Source: Trachythela sp. YZ-2020
Lineage: Eukaryota; Cnidaria; Anthozoa; Malacalcyonacea; Clavulariidae
Direction: 5' to 3'
Length of the DNA: 64,000 nt
Assembly (NCBI GenBank): GCA_016169945.1
Contig: JADLSH010000369.1
Coordinates: 3,844,001-3,908,000, forward strand
The notes under the pieces were generated by a model. It did no database searches, was not told the origin of the DNA, and worked only from the letters and a program-made list of their open reading frames with translations. The position numbers and the translations under genes were made by a program. Every line of letters begins with the position of its first letter. The stretch's first letter is position 1. This document shows, in pieces, positions 47,701 through 59,193 of this stretch.

Positions 47701-47830
47701 GACATTTCTGATATAATTTTATCATAATAACGGCTCTATGTATATATTTTATCTAATTGTTATTTTATGATCGTGTAATTCAGTTTGTACTGCGATACGA
47801 TTTTATTAAAAAACAAACAAAAAAAACAAC
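44732..47830 (+). pseudogene. LINE C ORF2 (endonuclease + RT), L2/CR1-like
   Basis: Begins LLLSNIRSLAPKVDELEVVA and IICITET (endonuclease start), which is interrupted near 44862 and resumes at about 45245 (ETWLTPNIPDSAV). LVTGDFNPTSTGFD and GLSDHNTILIKS complete the domain at about 45400-45590. The RT lies mostly in the 46290-47579 frame: VTPIPKV, FADFRKGFDLVDHNI, GGLPQGTKLGPLLFAIL, the catalytic IKFVDDSTAFE (FVDD in place of YADD), and a C-terminal part ending FVTMKCNS. Frameshifts lie at about 45760 and 46050-46190. An A-rich tail at 47805-47830 marks the 3' end. FVDD and the overall layout fit the L2/CR1 group. Confidence 0.85.
44863..45250. other. interruption of the LINE C endonuclease
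   Basis: About 390 bp lies between two CTGAGAC direct repeats (about 44859 and 45255) and breaks the endonuclease frame. No terminal inverted repeats were recognised; its identity is unknown. Confidence 0.55.
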
Positions 47831-47930
47831 TTCATGTAGTATGTGTAATTAGGGTGTCGTGTGGTAATGTTTGTATGATTAATTTGAGGTATATTGAAAG
47901 GGATGTTCCTAAATTATGTGGTGTGGAATT

Positions 47931-48305
47931 ATATTAAACAAATTGCAAAAATGTCATCTATAAATCTTATCCATTCAATTGGTATAAGACCATCCGGAGC
48001 TTTTTGAATGAGCTTCCGTTCGAGCATTGCCATAATTATGTTGGCGTGTGCCATGGCAGTGCCATGTATTTGTTGGAAGTGTTCATTGTTAAAGGGAAAA
48101 TAATTCTTATTTATTATGAGGGCAGAATGTCTGCAATAACTGATTGTTCTAATTCAGGAGTTATAGTGTTATTTTCGATAATGATTTGGGTTATTCAATA
48201 TTGTCTATATATGTCTCAGACAGATAAGCATTATTGGGTCAGATTACAATAGCTTCCCCCTTTTTTTATCTGCTGGTTTGACTATTAAATCATTATCAAA
48301 TGTTT
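47931..48305 (-). pseudogene. Penelope-like RT remnant
   Basis: Minus strand, from high to low: DNDLIVKPADKKGG (the conserved N-terminal Penelope RT block, near 48260-48305), broken frames, then HFQQIHGTAMAHANIIMAML and EWIRFIDDIFAI (catalytic FIDD, near 47950). Stops follow. About 400 bp of an old element, with no GIY-YIG part. Confidence 0.8.
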
Positions 48306-49745
48306 CATGTTGAATTAAGGTTGTTTGTATTGAGAAACTACAGTAGGTAGTTATTATTGTGGACTTTGGGTTTAATAGGGTACAACATGGGTTCTGCTGT
48401 TACATGTTAGCCTTCACAATATGTAGGTATAATTGACACACACTAAATTTGACATAACTCGGGAGGGTGGACAGCTGTCACATGATATTTTTCGACCAAT
48501 GAGGAGACGCTATTTTCTCAGCGCTCGCAAGAAGCAAGTGGACTGTGAAATTTGTATTGGTCTCATAAATACGGAAATATTTCGCTTTGTTATTCAAATT
48601 TGCAATTAAATTCGATGCACACCCGTTCAATGAATATTAATCTACTCCCAAGCGAAGAATTTTGGAAGGTAAACGTCGTTTTGTACTATATTTTTATATT
48701 TAATGCAGGCACTTATGCGTCACGTGGAAATACGAGGCTGTTTCAACTATCAACTTTTGAAATAGAAAATATCGATTTTCCATGGTTCGATTTCGCTAAT
48801 TTTTGCATAATGTGATAGATTAAAGCCTAATCTTTCGTTTTAACTGCCCCCCCCTATCCGCCCAACTCACCGTTTTCGAGATATTCGCTGCTGAATTTTT
48901 AATACGATTTTGCACTTTCTAAAAATAACTATCTCCAACTTTTGAAGTTTCCCTTCTTATCATTTGCATTTTATTAAAATATTTTAAACTTTTTTAATAT
49001 CAATGAATTATATGTTTAAACGCATTTGCTTGATCAGTTTTTGATGGATATTTTAGAAATTATGAAACGTGTTTTTGTTTGTTTTCATGATTGAAGTTAG
49101 TCGTGTCTTCGCGACGTGTTGACTAAAGTCCGCGTCTGTTTACAATTTTCAAACTAAAGTATCTAGAATTTCCATGGTTCGATTTTCGTAATTTTTGTAT
49201 AATGATGAAGACAAATGTATAAACTTTAAATCTGCTGGAATGATCCCGGTGATCCCCTGGCAGTTTTCGAGATATTAGGCATCGAAGTGATCATAGTCAT
49301 TTCGACGTTTGCCAAAATGGCATCTAATAGTTTAGGAAGACATTGAGCCACCAAAGCTTGTTTTTCCCAATGAATCTTGAAACTTCTTTAATAGAAAGAG
49401 CGTTATTCTTTAGAGCAAGCGTTAAAGTACTTTTGAATGAATTTTAGGAGATTTAGGAGTTATTTGCGTGTACGTGTTGTTTAGAAATTTTATATCTGGG
49501 CTAGTGTCTGCCTGTCTGGCTCTGTCTGCAATTTTGTTGTCTGATGGCCCGCTCGACTCGCAAATATCGAATATTTTGTCATTGTTATTCAATTTTTTTT
49601 CTGGAATGCATCCATGCTATTTCAATAACTATTGATCTACCTATGTGAGCAGTATTTTGTAAGGTAAACGTTATTTTGATCTTTTTTGTAGGCTGTACGT
49701 CGTCATATTGTATTAATCCGATGCCATTTCTGTCAACAATCTTTT
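48306..49745. repeat. diverged duplication of about 1 kb
   Basis: 48560-48700 resembles 49560-49690 (both include TTATTCAA and end AAGGTAAACGT). 48778-48900 resembles 49170-49275 (CCATGGTTCGATTT and GTTTTCGAGATATT). No coding frame is supported. Confidence 0.5.
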
Positions 49746-51846
49746 TAGTCTAGGACCTGTATAGGAGTTTGTATGCGTTTCATTTAGCACAGGCAATCTC
49801 AACTGTTTTAGGGTAAAATGACCATGGCGGTCAACATGGCATATGTGCGAAAACCTGAATCCGGGACGAAAGTCCTGAAAATGACCCCGCCCTGAAACGG
49901 CAGTGCCGACATAGCTCTAACTTCCGAAAAGCAGAAGCGACAGCCTTTCTGAAGTGCTTATAGTGTTTAGAAGGTTGCTTTTAGGGGTAGTTATTGGAAG
50001 GAAAAATTTGTCTAAGTATAATATTTTACAAGAAAATGACCATGCACCACCCCAGGTCAACTGCTAATTATCCATGAAATAACTAATATACCTGGCAGAG
50101 ATTAAATTTTCTTATTTCCTAACAATTTTTATCATGGGATGAAAAACTATGCTTAATTTAATATAATTATTGTAGATTTCATATTAGGATTGACATTGTT
50201 TTGTTTAAATATAATACATTTTATTTCACTTACCCCCCACCAAAACACGATTTCAGCCATATTTTGCCGTCTTGTTTGCTTTTTATCGCCGAGTCTCGCA
50301 AGTATCATCCAATTGTTGTACTTTTACATAATGATAGATGGCTAAAGAAGATTTTAACCAAGTTTCGTCAAGTTTTGAAGCAGTGCAGTGTATTTTATCT
50401 TCGATATTGTGTCCTTCGATATTTCGTCAAATAGCGGCCATTGCAATGCCTCGCCGCTTGTCTTCCCGATAAATGCCACTTCTTCATCTTCATATGTATT
50501 TAGATTACAGTATCCAAGAGTACTTCATTGTAGAATAGTCCCAATCGAAAAACTAGAGTAGTATAGTCCCACTTGAAAGGAAAAAACCTCCCATAACAAA
50601 TTTAGGATCAGAATCAAAGACACAAGTTTAAAAATAATTTGAAAGTCACGCGCAATCTTCGCGAAAACTCCTCGTGGCTACTTGACAGGGGGGGGAGAAA
50701 ATATTTTCACGAAACGCTGATTCGCCACCACAGAACCCAGTAAATATATTATATTTATTGTATTTTTATGATTTATGATAAAAACAATAGAAAATACGCA
50801 AATATTTATTGTTTTTTTCATAAATCATAAAAATACAATAAATATAATATATTTACTGGGTTCTGTGGTGGCGAACCAGCGTTTCGTGAAAATATTACCC
50901 CCCCCCTGTCAAGTAGCCACGAGGAGTTTTCGCGAAGATTGCGCGTGACTTTCAAATTATTTTTAAACTTGTGTCTTTGATTCTGATCCTAAATTTGTTA
51001 TGGGAGGTTTTTTCCTTTCAAGTGGGACTATACTACTCCAGTTTTTCGATTGGGACTATTCTACAATGAAGTACTCTTGGATACTGTAATCTAAATACAT
51101 ATGAAGACGAAGAAGTGGCATTTATCGGGAAGACAAGCGGCGAGGCATTGCAATGGCCGCTATTTGACGAAATATCGAAGGACACAATATCGAAGATAAA
51201 ATACACTGCACTGCTTCAAAAATTGACGAAACTTGGTTGAAATCTTCTTTAGCCATCTATCATTATGTAAAAGTACAACAATTGGATGATACTTGCGAGA
51301 CTCGGCGATAAAAAGCAAACAAGACGGCAAAATATGGCTGAAATCGTGTTTTGGTGGGGGGTAAGTGAAATAAAATGTATTATATTTAAACAAAACAATG
51401 TCAATCCTTATGAAATCTACAATAATTATATTAAATTAAGCATAGTTTTTCATCCCATGATAAAAATTGTTAGGAAATAAGAAAATTTAATCTCTGCCAG
51501 GTATATTAGTTATTTCATGGATAATTAGCAGTTGACCTGGGGTGGTGCATGGTCATTTCCTTGTAAAATATTATACTTAGACAAATTTTTCCTTCCAATA
51601 ACACCCCTAAAAGCAACCCTTCTAAACACTATAAGCACTTCAGAAAGGCTGTCGCTTTTGCTTTTCGGAAGTTAGAGCTATGTCGGCACTGCCGTTTCAG
51701 GGCGGGGTCATTTTCAGTACTTTCGTCCCGGATTCAGGTTTTCGCACATATGCCATGTTGACCGCCATGGTCATTTTACCCTAAAACAGTTGAGATTGCC
51801 TGTGCTAAATGAAATGCATACAAACTCCTATACAGGTCCTAGACTA
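49746..51846. repeat. 2.1-kb near-perfect palindrome
   Basis: Two arms of about 1.04 kb in inverted orientation around a short loop near 50790-50800 (GAAAATACGCAAA). Each arm contains the same 77-codon frame (50201-50434 plus, 51160-51393 minus) with only a few changes. The outer edges read TAGTCTAGGACCTG and its complement. No transposase or other known gene lies in the arms. Confidence 0.95.
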
Positions 51847-51852
51847 TTTGAA

Positions 51853-52050
51853 GTGCTGAGTTTTAGAAGAAAATGTTAGAAGTAAATTTTAGAAGTAAAA
51901 TTTGTTGTTTATTTACAGATTTGTATTTTGGGTCAGTGAATTTTTTTCTGAAGAAGTGGACTTTACTGTTTAAAATAAGTGCTGAGTTTTAGAAGAAAAT
52001 TTTAGAAGTACAATTTGTTGTTTATTTACAGATTTGTATTTTGGGTTGAA
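51853..52050 (+). repeat. direct duplication, about 128-bp step
   Basis: GTGCTGAGTTTTAGAAGAAA through GATTTGTATTTTGGGT occurs at 51853 and again at about 51980. Confidence 0.85.
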
Positions 52051-52872
52051 TTCTATCATTGTATTGTTAATTTGCCTTCTTGGTGAATATTTGCTTTCTT
52101 TAATATTTCTTTATATATGTAGAGAATATACATGTGCTATGTATTTTCAATAAAAATGGAACTGTATATTACTGTAAAGTTTGTTTTGTCTACATTTCAC
52201 CCGTAATTTCTGTTGCAAAAAAAGTATATAGAAGTTCTTTGACAACCTCAATATGCGGGTTTTCAGTAGTCACAATGTGCTATTGGGATAAATAAATAAC
52301 TAAATACATATTAAAAGTTGAATCCTTTGATGCCAGCAGAATCAATCTGGCCAATAAATATTTAGTTAACTGTCTGTACTGCACTCCTCACTAGTTGCAC
52401 AATGTACATTATAAATACAGACGATCACTCGCAGCCTTTGAGATTTCTGCACAAATAAATCCTCAGAGAGACTCAAAGAGCCTTGTTATACCTCCATTAC
52501 AAAACACTAAACACATCCATAATGATGGCATTGAGTCTCTGTAACAATAGCGTCTATTTTCGCAGAATTTGCTTATGGCCAGAGATGTTGACTTCACGGC
52601 AGTCAACGCATAAATGAGGCCGCACGTGGAAACATACGCTCATTACCCATGATGCTTTGCGGCCTGCTGTCCACCCTCCTCTGTTTTCCTCTGTATAGCC
52701 ATGTTCAATCTCAGCTCGATTATGAAAAATTTTGGATGTCAGATTTTGACAAACAATGGAATGATGACGTTCTGTGACGTTTGTTTACTCTGAAGTTTAA
52801 AGTTACATACTCCAGATTGTTTACGGAAGAAATATTAATTATCCGAACATAGTCCGAACACCCATCACGGCG
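52051..52872. other. intergenic / presumed promoter of next gene
   Basis: No gene or repeat recognised. The GC content rises around 52610-52690, ahead of the ATG at 52873. Confidence 0.35.
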
Positions 52873-53358
52873 ATGGCATTTTCTAAACTAGCTGGCGAGG
52901 AATTCATGGTTTCGCTGAATGTTCTTCTTCAAGGCTCAAGCTGCGAATTGCAAGAAATATTATCTTTTTATCAAGGTAAGATGAAGTATAAACTTATTTT
53001 TTAATGCTTACAAGCAAACAATGACTTTTGTTCCACGATCGTCATATTTTTTAAGGGAATTCATTCCTGCTTTCTTTTTTTAGGTGCATACTGTTTGGAC
53101 TTTGGAGCAATTGTGTTCGCGCTGATCGGTTTGATCGGACTTTTATATCGTGTGTTTACACGTATTCAAACTATATTCAAACTATATTCAAACGATATTC
53201 AAACGAAGCCATTGTGCTCGTTAAAATCAATACAAACGAAGAATTGTTGTCGTGCCCGAATACGAGCACATAATAATGTGGGAATCAGAAAGTATTCAAC
53301 CCAACTGGAACTAGCCCGCTTTACCAGGCTAGCTCGCTTTACCGGGCTAGCTCGCTAA
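52873..53358 (+). CDS. probable two-exon gene start, unknown function
   Basis: Exon 1 is 52873-52975, ATG in a good context (CGGCGATGG), encoding MAFSKLAGEEFMVSLNVLLQ and ending CAAG|GTAAG in phase 1. The acceptor TTTCTTTTTTTAG at 53083 restores the frame (Gly) and opens 53084-53358. That frame encodes a hydrophobic stretch (LDFGAIVFALIGLIGLLYRV), a possible membrane helix, then a basic tail. The last codons run into the CGGGCTAGC repeat region, so the true exon may end earlier or the gene may be cut by that repeat. The product is not recognised. Splice signals and phase are the only support. Confidence 0.4.
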
Positions 53359-53945
53359 ACCGGGCTAGCCCACTTACTATAATAATCTTATATAAATTTT
53401 GCATTGCGATTACATGGAAGCCGGGCTAGCCCGCTTTGGCGAGATCTTGCTTGTTGAAAGCGGGCTAGCCCGGTTTGCCAATTGCAGGGATGAAAATCGC
53501 AATGTAATCGCTTCATCCCGGGAAACCGGGCTGAAAATTGCACACACACAGGTGACACAGCTTTTTATATTGAAAATGTAAACAAATAATGTTAAAAGAA
53601 ACTGAAACTAGCATTAAAACATTGTTTTTGTGTTTCATAGACACTTAAAAATTTCAGACAGTAAAGCGACTGCATTTTACGAACGTACAAGCGAAGAAAC
53701 TTGTTTACACTAATACTGAATGAAATTACAGCAACAAACATCAATCGATACATGAGGAAGCCCTTAAATGCAGCATATAAACAATATTCAATTAATATAT
53801 AGCAACGATTATTCAACAGTTGAAAAAATGAGGATAAATGAGTTTATTTCATCCCGGTTTACCGGGCTCGCCCGGTCCATGTAATCGTAAAATTGCAATT
53901 TTGCAAAGTTGTCTCGCTTAGCCGTCCATGTAATCGGCCCCTTAG
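53300..53945. repeat. CGGGCTAGCCCG-rich repeat region
   Basis: The palindromic word CGGGCTAGCCCG or variants recurs between 53310 and 53475, and GATTACATGG with flanking GCCGGGC occurs forward at about 53398 and reversed at about 53870-53930. This looks like a compound MITE, but no clean ends or target duplication were found. Confidence 0.55.
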
Positions 53946-54624
53946 TTATATAATGTTGATGTTATTTCAGCTGGTTATAAACATCATTGTATTATAAATA
54001 ATATTGGTGTAAGTATTTCACTTGTGTATACTTTATTTGCCAACACAAAAATTGGCAGAACATATTGCACGTTTTAGTCAAGCTTTAGTGTCATTTACTC
54101 AAATGTCATGCTACATTGCATGTGTATGTTCCATGCCACTGTTGTTGAGAATGGCAAATGATGTTTAGGAAAATCCCGGACCCACAGTATATGATGTGGT
54201 TGACCCAAGTGAAACAGTCTCTGCTGACTTTAACCAAGGCGATACAAAATTTCGACAAAATGCTGGTAAACAACATGTCTTTGAATAGTATATAGTCATA
54301 TAACAAATGTGAATGCATGGGATTCATCATTATTGAATGACATATTGTGTACTGAAAATAGCTATAGGCAGCATTTCACTTGCGATAGTAACTTCTAGTT
54401 ATAGGAATATTAAAGAACCATACTGGTTTATATCCATATAAAATCAATAACTGAAGTATCAGTCCTGTGAAGGTTTTAAGTTTAGCTCAATGGGGATAGT
54501 ATGATAAAAAACTAGATAGTTCCTATTGTGGACTCATTAATAACCTTCTATAAAGTTATATAAAACACTTTCACACATTTTGAGAATGATTAAACTTAAA
54601 TCTTATGTACTATTGTACTTATTG
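53946..54624. other. intergenic, nothing recognised
   Basis: AT-rich; no supported feature. Confidence 0.4.
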
Positions 54625-54940
54625 GAGACCTTAAGATTTACGTATTTTTACGATTACGTCGAACCGCAAACCGCTAGCGATCACGTGACTAGACTCCCGC
54701 GGTCGAATTTGCGGTAAATTTTCAGGTTTTCAACGTGTGGAAATTGTTTTCGCGTATGAATAACCCTATGAATAAACTATATTTTATTATCGCTAGAATA
54801 AACGTTTAAAACATCATCTTAGCTTCAGAGTTTGTACTTCAATCTTAATCTCCTCAAAATGTATTACCTCTGACGTCTATAACCTCAAACTGCAGTTTGA
54901 GGTTTGAAGTAAAAATTTTAAACCTCAATCTTAAGGTCTC
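54625..54940. mobile_element. small MITE
   Basis: 316 bp, inverted ends GAGACCTTAAGATT / AATCTTAAGGTCTC, flanked by TATTG and TATTA (possible TATT duplication). Family not assigned. Confidence 0.65.
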
Positions 54941-55660
54941 TATTATGTAGTTGCAAACATAATTGTTCTATTCAAGTTGAAATATATAGTAATATAGGGG
55001 CCGATCAGGCCCCTTTTGTGAAGAGGCGCAAGGGGGCGCATCATTGATATGACGTCATGGAACAATACCAGGCTAGGCGAATTTTGCTGAGTTCAGCATA
55101 TTTTGTGGGCTTCGTTGTCGTAAAACGTTTCGATTTATAATCTCCTTAAATCTTCTATCTAGTGAAGTGTTTCTTTCTGAGACAACCAATATAGTGACGC
55201 TTAACCTAGTAAACTATTATTGCCTTAAGCGAAGTAATAACAAACGGCTTTCTGAGTTGACCAATATAGCGACACTTAACCTAATAAGTTTACAAAGATA
55301 GACATAGTTCTTACAGGGATTTAAACCTTTATATGTATAGTGAAGTGTATATATAGGTAATATAGCAGTGATTTTTAGCGAGTTTTTAATATCGAGTAAT
55401 GTTTTACGAGCATAGTTTTCATACAAACATTGTATGTAAACATAAATTTTTAGCTATAGATAGATAGATACTAGGTAGGTAGGTAGGTAGGTAGGTAGGT
55501 AATACTTCATTTAAAATCAAAATAGAGAACACGCTAGCCCCATCAACTCTAGGCTGGTTTACATAGGGGGCGTGTTTAAGTATTAAAAATATTAAAAAAA
55601 GGTACACTAAATACTAACACACAAACACACATATAATATATCATAACTAGGAAGCATGTC
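54941..55660. other. intergenic with GATA/GGTA microsatellites
   Basis: A near-palindrome AGGGGCCGATCAGGCCCCTT lies at about 54997. (TAGA)n followed by (TAGG)n lies at about 55455-55501. The microsatellite is near the 3' end of the LINE remnant next door. Confidence 0.6.
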
Positions 55661-55661
55661 A

Positions 55662-56107
55662 TTATCCAACTATTGACTTAAACGAATGAAGCGACTCGGC
55701 CAATTTTGCTTCATTTGGGAGTTGATTCCAGAGCATAGCGCCGCTATATTTCAAGCTTTTTTTAAGAAATTCTCGTTTCGGCTTCGGAAGTGTAAGATCT
55801 GTTGCAGTACTTCGGAGATGATAATTAGTTTGATCTATTTCTCTTCTCACGAAGGACCCCCGAAGACCCGGCGCAGTGTGGTCATTAAGTATTTTATACA
55901 TTAATACTGACTTGGCACCAGACCGTCTATTTTCAAGTGTGTCCCAAGAAAGCGTGTTAAGAAGAATAGAAGATCAGCTGAATGAGTATCATAATTAGCA
56001 CCAGTTAAGACTCTTGCTGCACGAAACTGAAATCTTTGCAACTTGTCTCTTAGCAACTTACCACAAGTGTCCCACAGGGGGGAACAATAATCAAAGTAGG
56101 GCTGCAC
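55662..56107 (-). pseudogene. LINE 3' remnant (C-terminal RT region)
   Basis: Minus-strand frames 55901-56107 (YFDYCSPLWDTCGKLLRDKL, LQRFQFRAARVLTG) and 55662-55901 (MYKILNDHTAPGLRGSFV, AMLWNQLPNEAKLAESLHSF) form the region C-terminal to the RT of CR1/Jockey-like LINEs. One frameshift joins them. A 5'-truncated insertion. Confidence 0.85.
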
Positions 56108-57011
56108 AAGACTTTTATAAATAGATTCTAAGGTATGTATTGGAACAAAGGGCTTTATAGATAGATATATAGATAGATTTAGATAGATAGATAGTTTAAT
56201 AATATGGCAGCCAAAGAGCTGAATTGCGTAGAATATACAAAAATTGAAAAAAATGATTACTTAAAATGATTAAAACTTATTTACAACAATTAGATGATAT
56301 TCTGACTATATAAGATACGCGATAAAAGTCAATTGTCTAAAACCCTTGGATATCTAAAATGGAGTCCACAACGACGCAAGTGAGCTTTTCAAGCCTCTAG
56401 ATCATTATATTAACTAATACAAATACAAAAGATGTAATCGCTTTGCTTTTAATTAAACAGACGTGCTCATTTCTTGGTATGATTTGGTATCTTTTCCCAT
56501 GCAGTGCTCGGGCTGTGAACATGCATGGTTGGAAGGAAGGGCTCAACCGCATTTTCCAAGTTGTAAACAAATTATCCCATCAACCCGCTGATGAGTAAAA
56601 TCGTCTGGCATTTGCAGACTAAATTGGGCGCATTAGGGCACATTGCATGCCGCTCGGTAGGTTAATTGGCAAAATATTAGCATATGTTGGATAGTCACTT
56701 TTATCCAATGCTGTTATCATGGCAAAAATCATCAATAATGAGTTTCTGTGGATAATTTGAAAATTGAAAAATGAAAACCAAGCCTCTATTTTCTATTTGC
56801 TAAGGCAAATAATTGATGCGCGAAAAATTGTAAATTGTATCCACATTTCCAAAACAGTCACTGTAGTAATCTTGAATTAGTGGAAATAACGAGCGAAAAA
56901 CAAGTATGCAGATTATAATTAGGTTTACAGATGTATACTGATATAACTCGAAATCTCCATCCACAAAGACAACTGAAACATTCAGCCAATATGTTTTATT
57001 CTACGTGTCAC
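56108..57011. other. intergenic with TAGA microsatellite
   Basis: A (TAGA)-type tract lies at about 56158-56195. An AATAAA signal on the minus strand at 56993-56998 lies just past the stop of the following gene. Nothing else recognised. Confidence 0.5.
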
Positions 57012-57659
57012 TCAACAATCACAAATTCCTCCTTGCTTGCCACAACAAACATGAGGTGCTGCAGCAGTAGTAAAACCTCGACATAAACATTTCTCTGTTT
57101 GCACATGTTTCCTACACCTTCCATTACACCGCCGTGCATCTCGTGCCATAACCTCATCCAATTTCCCAGAAAGTGTTGCAAGTTTTTCATTAATATGAGC
57201 TCTATACTCAGTCTGCCTCTCGAGTATCCGTTTTTCCATAATCCGAACATATTTACGTACTTTCTTCAAGCTGTCTTGAAGTCCGAGTATGCAAGAAGAT
57301 TGCTTTTCAACAATTTGACGGAGTTCATAAATGCATTTATGTGATTCTTTTAGTTCGTGTTTTACTAATAACCCACAACTACATTCATACACTTCCTCTG
57401 ATCTACAGTTCACTACCACAGGTTTTTCCAAGATCTCGCCAACATTTTTACAATTATCCATGTTACTTGAATGAGTACTCGGTTCATCAGCGACTAATTT
57501 TTCAATATATTTTTGACTGTTTTCAACACTACTTTCAGCTGTCCCTTCAAACCACTCGTTATAGTTTTCCGCATCAGTAACAACTTCAGCCTGGACGGTG
57601 TCCAAGTTACATCGCCAATATAACGTTGATTCATCAACTGTATTAGAATTTGACTCCAT
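57012..57659 (-). CDS. cysteine-rich coiled-coil protein, unknown function
   Basis: 215 residues from ATG 57659 (AATATGG context) to the stop at 57012. The frame is open a further 37 codons upstream but without another ATG. An acidic N-terminal half leads into CSCGLLVKHELKESHKC (residues about 94-110, possibly metal binding). A long amphipathic helix follows (about residues 112-177) and then a basic cysteine cluster at the C-terminus (CNGRCRKH, CLCRG, CCGKQGG, ending CDC). The Cys pattern followed by a helix recalls TRAF-type or RING-associated proteins but matches no family I can name. A full CRE palindrome TGACGTCA lies 62 bp upstream of the ATG, and AATAAA lies 14 bp past the stop. It has no mobile-element signature and is probably a host gene, perhaps single-exon. 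Confidence 0.6.
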   Translation of the reverse strand: MESNSNTVDESTLYWRCNLDTVQAEVVTDAENYNEWFEGTAESSVENSQKYIEKLVADEPSTHSSNMDNCKNVGEILEKPVVVNCRSEEVYECSCGLLVKHELKESHKCIYELRQIVEKQSSCILGLQDSLKKVRKYVRIMEKRILERQTEYRAHINEKLATLSGKLDEVMARDARRCNGRCRKHVQTEKCLCRGFTTAAAPHVCCGKQGGICDC

Positions 57660-57721
57660 ATTTGCTGCATAATTATTGTGAGTCTTTATGATTGTATGCA
57701 CGAAATTTCGTATGCCATCTG

Positions 57722-57729
57722 TGACGTCA
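57722..57729. promoter_or_regulatory. CRE-like site TGACGTCA
   Basis: Perfect 8-bp cAMP-response-element palindrome a short distance upstream of the coiled-coil gene's ATG. Function inferred from position only. Confidence 0.4.
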
Positions 57730-58281
57730 CAAATTGTTAAGCAATGTGGACAAGCGAGCACGCGAAAAATTTATGCTTACACTGCTACAACCTGTAACAC
57801 AATTTCTGACACAGAATCATGTTATGTAAACAAGAAGCTACTATTGCAAAGAAGTGCTGCCTCAAAGCCCGAATTAGTACAATGACCAAAATATATTTTC
57901 AATTTGAAATGCTATACAAAACGGCGAGCATGCGCTATGTCTCTTTCCGCCTTTTTTCATTCTCATTTATTTTTCTATTCCCTCTATGGTATGTATGTAA
58001 GGTAAAATTGGGCGGAGTGATACGTAGTATATGCTGAAAATTATATTACGAAAATTTTAACTTTGCGATGCTCTGTGTCAGAAATTTCGTTGAAAATTGT
58101 AGGGAAAATTGACTAGCGTGCAACATTGCCCAAAGTATTTGGTAATTTGCACTGTTTGTGCGAGGTAAGAACCATATAAGGCATATTTGAAAGTTCTTGC
58201 TTCAGATTGCCCCACGCAACATCACTTCCTCTTCTCCATATTAGTACATTTGGGATTAAAATTGCTTAATCGACAATTACT
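57730..58281. other. intergenic upstream of the coiled-coil gene
   Basis: No supported feature. Confidence 0.4.
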
Positions 58282-58618
58282 TTAAAGTGCCACTAACCCC
58301 CCAAATTATTTTTGTATATGTGTAATATTTGTATCATTCTGAGAAGAAATGCAATATCTTTATAGTAAAAATCCTCATCTTGATCAACTTTTTCACTGTC
58401 AAAGTTTCCGGATATGATGTCATTAGATGAATTTTAGCATAAAAAACAAAGGAAAACTAATTCACAATTTACCTAATGACATATCCGGTAGCTTTGTCGG
58501 TGAAAAAGTTCGTTGATCAAGATGAGGATTTTACTGTAAAGATATATTACATTTCTTCTCAAAATGATACAAATATTACACACATACAAAAATATTTTTG
58601 GGGTCAGTGGCACTTTAA
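58282..58618. mobile_element. TTAA-flanked fold-back MITE
   Basis: Inverted arms of about 150 bp starting AGTGCCACTAACCCC / GGGGTCAGTGGCACT, with TTAA at both outer edges (58282-58285 and 58615-58618). TTAA duplications suggest a piggyBac-type origin, but the tetramer could also be part of the inverted repeat. Confidence 0.7.
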
Positions 58619-58635
58619 ACAACAGCAACAATAAA

Positions 58636-58660
58636 AAAATAGGTACGCAAAGCGTACATG
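58636..58660 (+). repeat. GGTACGC-GCGTAC hairpin motif, copy 4
   Basis: AATAGGTACGC, loop AAA, GCGTACATG, preceded by an A run and followed by TATC. Confidence 0.7.
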
Positions 58661-59193
58661 TATCAGCTCATGTGTGTTTGCATAATTGTATAATTAAATA
58701 GCGTAATTGAATGATGTCAATGCATGAGGGCAATGTCACTCAATGAGTGCATGAACGTTTATATTGCTTTTAAAAACTGTGCATAAAGGGGATGAGGGCC
58801 TATAGCCCATGGGAGCAATGTTTAAAACAATTGTGAAACCTTGAATATTGTATATAAAAGTATATAACAGCACTACTTACACACCACATATAAATATTAC
58901 ATACCATCAACTCATTTAGTCCCCCTAGTCACAGCAGTTTGGGAAAGAAATGCCTAACTGTGCTTATATCTTTATACCAATCAAATATCAAAAGTATAAG
59001 GTGATGTTGACTATCGAAATGACAATTTGATTTGACGATTTTGACCCAAATGGTGTTGAGAATAAATATTGCATTATTTTAACACTTTTATGAGTGAACT
59101 TGGTCGAAATAGAATCTCGAATAATGCACGATAATCGTACAATTTTTAGAAAGGCTTACCTTGTTTCCTGATTCAAATGATATTGATATATAG
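58661..59193. other. intergenic, nothing recognised
   Basis: AT-rich; no supported feature. Confidence 0.4.

Noticed and set aside
50201..50434. 77-codon frame duplicated in both palindrome arms
   Set aside because: The conservation between arms is at DNA level from the recent inversion; no domain or start context supports coding.
56583..56615. second hammerhead (CTGATGAG at 56587)
   Set aside because: No GAAA box or helix II partner follows.
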